Origin: Pseudomonadota bacterium
GTDB lineage: Bacteria > Pseudomonadota > Alphaproteobacteria > UBA2966 > CAIVPW01
Length of the DNA: 11,658 nucleotides
Reading direction: 5' to 3'
Assembly: GCA_027625125.1 (NCBI GenBank)
Contig: JAQBXG010000035.1
Coordinates: forward strand, 1-11,658
Below, piece after piece: positions 6,606 to 11,658 of the stretch (position 1 is its first letter; the number at the start of each line of letters is the position of its first letter). Both the position numbers and the translations under genes were made by a program. Under the pieces are notes generated by a model. The model searched no databases, was not told the origin of the DNA, and was given only the letters and a program-made list of their open reading frames with translations.

Positions 6606-7765
6606 GGGGTCCTCGTCCTGTCTTTGGTTTGCGTCCGCCACGCCCAGTCCAGCCACGGCAGCATCGCGCGGGTGTCGGCGGCGTCCACCGTCGCCCCGCC
6701 CCAGATGCGGAATCCCGGCGGTGCGTCGCGATAGGCGGCGATGTCGTGGGCGACGCCTTCGTCGTCCAGCGCCGCTGCCACCTTCGCCGTCATCGCCCGC
6801 TGCGCCTTCGGGTCCAGTTCGGCGAACCACGGCTCGGCAACGCGGAAACAGATCGAGGTCGGCGACCGCGCCGCCGTATCGGCGCACAGGAATTCGACCC
6901 ACGGGGTCGCCGCCACCCATGCCTCGGCTTCGGCCAGGTTCGCGTTCGTGCGGGCGATCAACGCGTCCAGACCGCCGATTTCGTCGGCCCAGCGCAATGC
7001 GTCCAGCACGTCCTCGACGGCCAGCATCGACGGCGTATTGATGGTCTCGCCCTTGAACACGCCCTCGGCCAGCTTGCCGTCCTGGGTCAACCGGAACACC
7101 TTCGGCAACGGCCACGGCGGCGTCCACGATTCCAGCCGCTCCACCGCCCGCGGCCCCAACACCAGAATGCCGTGCTGCGCCTCGCCGCCCAGCACCTTCT
7201 GCCAGGAGAACGTCGTCACATCCAGCCTGTCCCACGGCAGCGCCATCGCAAATGCGGCGCTGGTGGCATCACAGATCGAAAGTCCGGCGCGATCGGCGGC
7301 GATCCAGTCGCCGTCCGGCGCCCGCACCCCCGATGTCGTGCCGTTCCAGGTGAACACGATGTCGCGGTCGGGCGACACCTGGGCCAGATCGGGGATCGCG
7401 CCATAGTCGGCGGTGATCACCCGCACGTCGTCCAGCTTCAAATGCCGGGTGATGTCGTTCGCCCAGTCGCGGCCAAAGCTCTCCCACGCCAGCACATCGA
7501 CGCCGCGCGCCCCCAGCAGCGACCACAGCGCCATCTCGACCGCGCCGGTGTCCGAGGCCGGCACGATGCCGATGCGCCATTCGGCGGGTACGCCCAGCAC
7601 CGCGCGGCAGCGGTCGATGACCTCGGCCAGACGCGCCTTGCCCTCGGCGGAACGGTGGGATCGGCCCAACAGCGCGCGTTCCAGCGCCGCCGGAGACCAG
7701 CCGGGGCGCTTCGCACAGGGTCCGGATGAAAAGAACGCCCGCGAGGGGCGCAGGGATGGTTTCAT
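6602..7765 (-). CDS. serC: Phosphoserine aminotransferase SerC
   Basis: The product has 387 residues. It is a PLP-dependent enzyme converting 3-phosphohydroxypyruvate and glutamate to phosphoserine and 2-oxoglutarate, the second step of serine synthesis. The PLP lysine is Lys190 in TFSWQKVLGGE, and Asp166 (SICDATSA) is placed to bind the pyridine nitrogen. FTWNGTTSGVR (138-148) and the N-terminal FFSSGPCAKRPGW are typical of the alphaproteobacterial SerC type. The start ATG at 7765 has a good Shine-Dalgarno sequence (GGAAGG at 7772-7777, six bases away). It is the first gene of the operon, with its own promoter and leader, and overlaps serA by 4 bp, so serA and serC are made together. Confidence 0.96.
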   Translation of the reverse strand: MKPSLRPSRAFFSSGPCAKRPGWSPAALERALLGRSHRSAEGKARLAEVIDRCRAVLGVPAEWRIGIVPASDTGAVEMALWSLLGARGVDVLAWESFGRDWANDITRHLKLDDVRVITADYGAIPDLAQVSPDRDIVFTWNGTTSGVRAPDGDWIAADRAGLSICDATSAAFAMALPWDRLDVTTFSWQKVLGGEAQHGILVLGPRAVERLESWTPPWPLPKVFRLTQDGKLAEGVFKGETINTPSMLAVEDVLDALRWADEIGGLDALIARTNANLAEAEAWVAATPWVEFLCADTAARSPTSICFRVAEPWFAELDPKAQRAMTAKVAAALDDEGVAHDIAAYRDAPPGFRIWGGATVDAADTRAMLPWLDWAWRTQTKDRTRTP

Positions 7766-7811
7766 GCTCTTCCTTCCAGAAGAGTCGCGGCCCGTTGGGG
7801 GGCCGTGGCCC
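7766..7811 (-). ncRNA. Two-hairpin leader of serC (candidate regulatory RNA)
   Basis: Read on the minus strand, the roughly 46-base leader between the predicted transcript start (about 7811) and the serC ATG is almost entirely two hairpins. The first is CGGCCC/GGGCCG (7800-7805 with 7788-7793) around a 6-base loop. The second is CTCTTC/GAAGAG (7779-7784 with 7767-7772) around TGGAAG, ending one base before the ATG. The Shine-Dalgarno GGAAGG lies in the loop and first stem base of the second hairpin. A serC leader RNA motif upstream of serC-serA operons has been described in alphaproteobacteria; this position and two-hairpin form are consistent with it, but I cannot compare it with the consensus here. 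A ligand or mechanism cannot be stated. Confidence 0.5.
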
Positions 7812-7817
7812 GCCGCG

Positions 7818-7847
7818 GGTATAGGCGGCCAAGGGCGGCCAAGTCAA
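7818..7847 (-). promoter_or_regulatory. serC operon promoter
   Basis: On the minus strand, TTGACT (7842-7847) and TATACC (7818-7823) are spaced by 18 bases and match sigma-70-type -35 (5 of 6) and -10 (4 of 6) boxes. Transcription would start near 7811, leaving a leader of about 46 bases before serC. It is the best promoter match in the window and sits where the operon needs one. Confidence 0.65.
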
Positions 7848-7881
7848 TTGCGCCAATTCGCCGCGCGCCGGCGGTTGACTT
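7841..7881. repeat. Inverted repeat in the divergent serC / aminotransferase promoter region
   Basis: AAGTCAA (7841-7847) and TTGACTT (7875-7881) form a perfect 7-bp inverted repeat with 27 bases between. The left arm contains the serC -35 box. The right arm gives a plus-strand TTGACT (7875-7880) with the spacing of a -35 box for the divergent gene starting at 7911, although no good -10 box follows (TTGGCT at best). It could be two back-to-back -35 boxes or a two-site operator. Confidence 0.35.
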
Positions 7882-7910
7882 CGAAGGCGCAGAGGCGCTT
7901 GGCTCTGGCG

Positions 7911-9149
7911 ATGAAACTGCCGCACGAAATCGAATTACCCGACGACGTGCCCCGACACGATCCGCCCGACCCCGGCATCGATGTGGTGCGGGCGCGGCGC
8001 GAAACCCCCGGCTGCGCCGCCACCCTCCACCTCAACAACGCCGGCGCGGCGCTGATGCCGGAGGCGGTCGTCGACGCGGTGATCGAGCACCTCAGGCTCG
8101 AAGCCGCGTTGGGCGGCTACGAGGCGGCGATGCGCGCCGAAGCGGTTCTGAACCGCGCGCCCGACGCGGCGGCGGCGCTGGTCGGGGCCGCGCGCGGCGA
8201 AATCGCCCTGGTCGAAAGCGCCACCCGCGCCTGGGACCATGCGTTCTGGGCCTTGCCGCTGGCCGCCGGCGACCGCATCCTGACCGGCGAATCCGAATAT
8301 GCGTCGAACTTCCTGGCCTTCCTGCAGGCCGAAAAGCGCATCGGCATACGCATCCACGTCGTGCCGTCCGATGAGTCTGGTCAGATTTCGGTCGCCGAAC
8401 TCGAAAACGCCATCGACGACCGCACGCGGCTGATTGCGATCACCCACGTTCCGTCCACCGGCGGCCTGGTCAATCCTGCCGCCGCGATCGGCCGCGTCGC
8501 CAACGCGGCGGGCATTCCGTATCTGCTCGACGCATGCCAGTCGGTCGGGCAAATGCCGATCGATGTCGGCGAAATCGGCTGCGACATGCTGTCGGCCACC
8601 GGCCGAAAATATCTGCGCGGGCCGCGCGGCACCGGCTTCCTCTACGTCGCGCGCGCGCTGGCGGAAAAGATGGAGCCGATCGGCATCGATATGAACGCGG
8701 CCGACTGGGTCGCCCGCGACCGCTACCACCTCAAGCCGGGGGCGGCGCGGTTCCAGAACTTCGAAGGCAACATCGCCGGGCGCGCGGGCCTGTGCAAGGC
8801 CATCGAATATGCGCGGGCCTGGGGCCTCGACCACATCCAGGCCCGCATCCGCCATCTCGCCGGGCGACTGCGCGAAGGCCTCGCCGCCGTGCCCGGTGCT
8901 ACCGTCCGCGACCTCGGGGTCGAACAATGCGGCATCGTCACCTTCACCCTCGACGGCGCCGACTCGTTCGAGGTCGCCGACGAACTGCGCCGCCAGCGCA
9001 TCCACATCGGCGTCTCGCTGGCCGGGCATGCGCGCATCGACATGGATGCGCGCGGACTACCGCAACTGCTGCGCGCCTCGGTCCACTACTACAATTCCGA
9101 CGACGAACTCGACCGCTTCCTCCGCGCCCTCGACGCGATCGATCGCTGA
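7911..9149 (+). CDS. Class V aminotransferase-fold PLP-dependent enzyme (no desulfurase cysteine)
   Basis: The product has 412 residues with the fold type I PLP layout of the class V family (SufS / isopenicillin-N epimerase / EgtE-like). The PLP lysine is Lys233 in SATGRKYLRGPRGTGFL, with Asp207 (LLDACQSVGQ) for the pyridine nitrogen. LHLNNAGAALMP at 39-50 is the usual N-terminal substrate and PLP region. The C-terminal loop, where cysteine desulfurases carry their catalytic Cys, reads RIHIGVSLAGHARIDMD and has no cysteine, so an IscS/SufS role is unlikely. A C-S lyase, epimerase or other beta-elimination activity is possible; the substrate cannot be told. The ATG at 7911 was chosen as the first Met before homology; the ribosome-binding site is weak. 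It diverges from serC and ends 4 bp from the thiD stop. Confidence 0.88.
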   Translation: MKLPHEIELPDDVPRHDPPDPGIDVVRARRETPGCAATLHLNNAGAALMPEAVVDAVIEHLRLEAALGGYEAAMRAEAVLNRAPDAAAALVGAARGEIALVESATRAWDHAFWALPLAAGDRILTGESEYASNFLAFLQAEKRIGIRIHVVPSDESGQISVAELENAIDDRTRLIAITHVPSTGGLVNPAAAIGRVANAAGIPYLLDACQSVGQMPIDVGEIGCDMLSATGRKYLRGPRGTGFLYVARALAEKMEPIGIDMNAADWVARDRYHLKPGAARFQNFEGNIAGRAGLCKAIEYARAWGLDHIQARIRHLAGRLREGLAAVPGATVRDLGVEQCGIVTFTLDGADSFEVADELRRQRIHIGVSLAGHARIDMDARGLPQLLRASVHYYNSDDELDRFLRALDAIDR

Positions 9150-9153
9150 CGCC

Positions 9154-9969
9154 TCAAGCGCCCCCGGCGGTGCACGGGTGGCCGTGGTTCAGCGGCCCGT
9201 GGCCCGATCCCAGCCCCGGCGCGGTGCGTATCGCCTCCAATACATATTCCCGCGCCCGCCCGACCGCATCGCGCAGTGTCATGCCCTGGGCGATGCCGCA
9301 GGCGATCGCCGACGCCAGCGTGCATCCGGTGCCGTGGGTATGGGTCGTATCGATGCGCGGGCTGGTCATCGCCTCGACGCCGTGGGCGGTCGCCAACAGG
9401 TCGATGACTTCGTTCCGGTGGGCCGCGTCGGCCAGGTGCCCGCCCTTCAACAACACCGCCTTCGGCCCCAGCCGCAACAACGCCTCGGCCGCCGGCTCCA
9501 TATCGTCGCGGGTGCGGACCTTGATGCCGGTCAGCATCTCCGCCTCCGGCAGATTGGGAGTCAGCACCGTCGCCCGCGGCAACAACAGGGTGCGGATTCG
9601 GTCCACCGTGTCGCGGCGCAACAGGTTTGCGCCGCCCTTCGCGACCATCACCGGGTCGACGACCATCGCCACCTGCGGCGCCAGCCGTTCGATCACATCG
9701 ACCACCGTCTCGACGATTGCGGCGGTATGCAGCATGCCGGATTTTATGCAATCGGCGCCGATGTCGGTCAACACGACCTCCATCTGCCGGGCGACAAACG
9801 CCGCCGGCAAGTCCAGAATGCCGTGCACGGTGCGGGTGTCCTGCGCGGTCAGCGCCGTCAGCGCGGTGGCGGCATAGCCGCCCAACACGGTGATCGTCTT
9901 GATATCTGCCTGAACGCCCGCGCCGCCGCCGGAATCCGAACCGGCGACAACCAGTACGCGGCCCGGCAT
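9154..9969 (-). CDS. thiD: Hydroxymethylpyrimidine / phosphomethylpyrimidine kinase ThiD
   Basis: The product has 271 residues. It phosphorylates HMP and HMP-P to HMP-PP, the pyrimidine half of thiamine. Family features are VLVVAGSDSGGGAGVQADIKT at the N-terminus, the GADCIKSGML segment, VVDPVMVAKGG, LTPNLPEAEML, and HGTGCTLASA near the C-terminus, which forms the anion hole and active site of ribokinase-fold kinases. I prefer the ATG at 9967-9969, with an AGGTG ribosome-binding site just upstream. An in-frame GTG at 9973-9975 would add two residues. The gene follows glmM on the same strand but is separated from it by repeat copy B. Its 3' end converges on the class V enzyme gene with only 4 bp between stops. 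Confidence 0.95.
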   Translation of the reverse strand: MPGRVLVVAGSDSGGGAGVQADIKTITVLGGYAATALTALTAQDTRTVHGILDLPAAFVARQMEVVLTDIGADCIKSGMLHTAAIVETVVDVIERLAPQVAMVVDPVMVAKGGANLLRRDTVDRIRTLLLPRATVLTPNLPEAEMLTGIKVRTRDDMEPAAEALLRLGPKAVLLKGGHLADAAHRNEVIDLLATAHGVEAMTSPRIDTTHTHGTGCTLASAIACGIAQGMTLRDAVGRAREYVLEAIRTAPGLGSGHGPLNHGHPCTAGGA

Positions 9970-9978
9970 CGGCACCTA

Positions 9979-10104
9979 GCGGATCAAACCAAACACTTGA
10001 GTCCGGCAATGCCTGCGGACGCACGGCATGACGCCTTCAAGTGCCTGGATACCTTGATCCATCATCAAACGAGCTCGGGGTGCGACGCGCCGGATTCGCA
10101 CCAC
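9979..10104 (-). mobile_element. MITE-like structured repeat, copy B
   Basis: This 126-bp non-coding element between glmM and thiD is related to copy A in inverted orientation and is bordered by TA at 10105-10106 and 9977-9978. Read on the minus strand it starts GTGGTGCGAATCC. Hairpin I is GGTGCGA/TCGCACC around a 10-base loop. Hairpin II nests GGATCAA/TTGATCC, then CCAGGCACTTGA with TCAAGTGTTTGG (12 pairs, two G-U), then ATGCC/GGCAT with TGCG/CGCA at the tip (10009-10029). The ends agree at 7 of the first 12 positions as inverted repeats (GTGGTGCGAATC and GCGGATCAAACC). Its outer edge falls inside the glmM stop codon; its inner edge lies next to the thiD ribosome-binding site. No T-run follows the stems, so it is not a classic terminator. 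Confidence 0.65.
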
Positions 10105-11456
10105 TATGTCGCCGCGCCGGCCCGTTCGACGGCTCCGGCGATATCCTCGGCCACCGCCGCCACCAAAGCCTCGTCCAGCCCCTCGACCATCACCCGGATC
10201 AGCGGCTCGGTGCCGGAATTGCGCACCAGCACCCGGCCGCCGTCCCCCAGGCGCAACCTCGCCGCTTCCACCGTGCGCTGCACCTCGGCGTCCTCCAGCG
10301 GCGCGCCGCCGTGAAACCGGACGTTCCGCAACAACTGCGGCAGCGGCTCGAAGAACCGCGCCGCCCGGCTGACCGGCTGCGCCTGGTCGGCGAACACCGC
10401 CAGCGCCTGCAACGCCGCCACCAGCGCGTCGCCGGTGGTGCAGTAATCGGTCAGCACGATATGTCCCGACTGCTCGCCGCCCAGGTTGTAGCCCTCGGCC
10501 ACCATATGCTCGACCACATAGCGGTCGCCGACCTGGGTGCGGTGCATCGACAGGCCGATGCCCTGCAAATAGCGTTCAAAGCCCAGGTTCGACATCACTG
10601 TCGCGACAATGCCGCCGCCCTTCAGTCGTCCCTCGCGCTGCCACGATTCGGCGATCACCGCCATCAACTGGTCGCCGTCGATGACGCGGCCGGCCTCGTC
10701 GGCCATCACCAGCCGGTCGGCATCGCCGTCCAGCGCGATGCCGACATCGGCGCCGTGACGCACGACCTCCTCTTGCATGCGCATCGGATAGGTCGATCCG
10801 CATTCCTTGTTAATATTCATGCCGTCCGGGTCCACGCCGATGGCGATCACGTCCGCGCCCAGCTCGGCCAGCACCGTCGGCGCGACCTTATAGGCGGCGC
10901 CGTTGGCGCAATCGACGACCACCTTCAGCCCGTCCAGTGTGCGCCGTTCCGGGATCGTGTTCTTGACGTGCTCGATGTAGCGCCCGGGCGCGTCGGCCAG
11001 GCGCATCGCCCGCCCCAGCGCCGCCGGGGCGGCGCGGCCCTCGGAAAGGTCGCCGTCCATCTTGCGCTCGATTTCCCGCTCGACATCGTCCGACAGCTTG
11101 TAGCCGTCGGGTCCGAACAGCTTGATGCCGTTGTCCTCGAACGGATTGTGCGATGCCGAAATCATCACTCCCAGGTCGGCGCGCAACGTCCGGGTCAGCA
11201 TCGCCACCGCCGGCGTCGGCAGCGGCCCGACCAGCACCACGTCCATGCCGACCGAAATGAATCCGGCGGTCAACGCCGGCTCCAGCATGTACCCGGACAG
11301 CCGGGTGTCCTTGCCGATCACGACCTTATGGCGATGGCTGCCGCGCAGAAACTGCCGTCCGGCCGCCTTGCCGACGCGGAGCGCCGTGATCGCGGTCATT
11401 GGTTCGCGGTTCGCGGTGCCGCGAATGCCGTCGGTGCCGAAATATTTTTTGGACAT
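10104..11456 (-). CDS. glmM: Phosphoglucosamine mutase GlmM
   Basis: The product has 450 residues. It interconverts glucosamine-6-phosphate and glucosamine-1-phosphate on the route to UDP-GlcNAc for peptidoglycan and lipopolysaccharide. The N-terminus MSKKYFGTDGIRGTAN is typical of GlmM. The phosphoserine loop ISASHNP has catalytic Ser102, the Mg-binding loop DGDADR has Asp243, 245 and 247, and the C-terminal phosphate-binding NSGTEPLIRVMVEG is intact. The ATG at 11456 is preferred; a TTG at 11465 would add three residues and has an AGGGG in front, so it cannot be fully excluded. folP lies 65 bp upstream, matching the common folP-glmM arrangement. The TAG stop coincides with the boundary of repeat copy B. 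Confidence 0.97.
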   Translation of the reverse strand: MSKKYFGTDGIRGTANREPMTAITALRVGKAAGRQFLRGSHRHKVVIGKDTRLSGYMLEPALTAGFISVGMDVVLVGPLPTPAVAMLTRTLRADLGVMISASHNPFEDNGIKLFGPDGYKLSDDVEREIERKMDGDLSEGRAAPAALGRAMRLADAPGRYIEHVKNTIPERRTLDGLKVVVDCANGAAYKVAPTVLAELGADVIAIGVDPDGMNINKECGSTYPMRMQEEVVRHGADVGIALDGDADRLVMADEAGRVIDGDQLMAVIAESWQREGRLKGGGIVATVMSNLGFERYLQGIGLSMHRTQVGDRYVVEHMVAEGYNLGGEQSGHIVLTDYCTTGDALVAALQALAVFADQAQPVSRAARFFEPLPQLLRNVRFHGGAPLEDAEVQRTVEAARLRLGDGGRVLVRNSGTEPLIRVMVEGLDEALVAAVAEDIAGAVERAGAAT

Positions 11457-11491
11457 GGATTCCAAGAATCCCCTGGTGCCAAAGGGATTCT
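11457..11491 (-). promoter_or_regulatory. glmM leader with two mutually exclusive hairpins
   Basis: In the folP-glmM gap, read on the minus strand, segment 1 AGAATCCC (11484-11491) can pair perfectly with segment 2 GGGATTCT (11465-11472). The central six bases of segment 2, GGATTC (11466-11471), can alternatively pair with segment 3 GAATCC (11457-11462), which touches the ATG, leaving a 3-base loop. Segments 1 and 3 therefore compete for segment 2. The AGGGG overlapping segment 2 and the GGAA overlapping segment 3 are the only ribosome-binding candidates. This could switch access to the start, or it could be chance in a short palindromic stretch. Confidence 0.4.
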
Positions 11492-11521
11492 GGCCTTTCT
11501 AGACCCTGACCGGCCCGCCTG

Positions 11522-11658
11522 TCACGGTGAAATGCCGCGCGGGGTCGCGGCGGCCGCATCGGCGGCGGCGCCCCACACGGCCAGCGCCTGGGCCGTCTCG
11601 GCGACATCGTGGACGCGGATGATCTGCGCCCCCTGCGCCGCCCCCCACAGAGCGGCGG
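11522..11658 (-). CDS. folP: Dihydropteroate synthase FolP, C-terminal end (cut by window edge)
   Basis: The last 44 residues are present, ending at TGA 11522-11524; the rest lies beyond the window. The segment AALWGAAQGAQIIRVHDV followed by AETAQAL is the characteristic C-terminal end of dihydropteroate synthase, where Arg-Val-His-Asp-Val closes the TIM barrel and helps bind the pterin pyrophosphate. The enzyme joins para-aminobenzoate to the pterin in folate synthesis and is the sulfonamide target. It precedes glmM on the same strand, a common pairing. The open frame continues to the window edge with no stop codon. Confidence 0.9.
   Translation of the reverse strand, partial: AALWGAAQGAQIIRVHDVAETAQALAVWGAAADAAAATPRGISP

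Noticed and set aside
5404..7041. Plus-strand open frame of 545 codons opposite serA and serC
   Set aside because: Composition is Ser/Arg/Pro-rich and lacks recognisable domains; it is a high-GC antisense shadow of two well-supported genes.
6606..7235. N-terminal extension of serA to an upstream start
   Set aside because: It would overlap serC out of frame with non-homologous sequence; the ATG at 6605 gives the exact family N-terminus and an ATGA coupling.
7911..9149. Cysteine desulfurase (SufS/IscS/CsdA)
   Set aside because: No cysteine in the C-terminal catalytic loop, and no iron-sulfur assembly genes nearby.
1..11658. CRISPR array, tRNA or rRNA genes, prophage or complete defence system
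   Set aside because: No regularly spaced direct repeats, no cloverleaf or rRNA-like sequence, and no phage or nuclease-type genes were seen; the genes are ordinary biosynthetic loci.

Overview
The window is GC-rich, tightly packed chromosomal DNA of a bacterium, most likely an alphaproteobacterium of the Rhodospirillales type. The basis is the gene order folP-glmM-thiD-serC-serA-hisZ-purA, a HisZ regulatory subunit, and an alphaproteobacterial-type SerC. The taxon is an inference from gene content, not a database match.

Left part (1-2318, plus strand): the 3' end of glcE and all of glcF, which encode the FAD-binding and iron-sulfur subunits of glycolate oxidase. A small exported TPR protein follows, apparently from its own promoter and perhaps as a leaderless mRNA. 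Middle part (2463-7765, minus strand): an amino-acid and purine biosynthesis operon read serC-serA-hisZ-purA. It has a good sigma-70-like promoter and a short two-hairpin leader in front of serC, an ATGA overlap between serC and serA, and 15 bp between hisZ and purA. Right part: a plus-strand class V PLP-dependent enzyme (7911-9149) diverges from serC and converges on thiD with a 4-bp gap. Then come minus-strand thiD, glmM and the 3' end of folP.

The most unusual content is a pair of related short elements, about 81% identical over 113 aligned bases and in opposite orientations. Copy A (2318-2463) lies between the TPR gene and purA. Copy B (9979-10104) lies between glmM and thiD. Each is bordered by TA, has the same two-hairpin architecture, and shows paired base changes that preserve a stem. 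Removing each element with one TA rebuilds a compact ancestral junction: convergent stop codons sharing CTAG at copy A, and glmM TAG directly abutting thiD at copy B. I read this as a small non-autonomous mobile element (MITE-like, TA-targeting) that carries a structured RNA or DNA palindrome. I do not recognise it as a named family.

Two further regulatory candidates are the serC leader, with its Shine-Dalgarno in a hairpin loop, and a 35-nt segment before glmM in which one strand segment can pair with either of two copies of its complement. No tRNA, rRNA, CRISPR array or complete transposase gene is visible, and there is no gene-free stretch longer than 300 bases.
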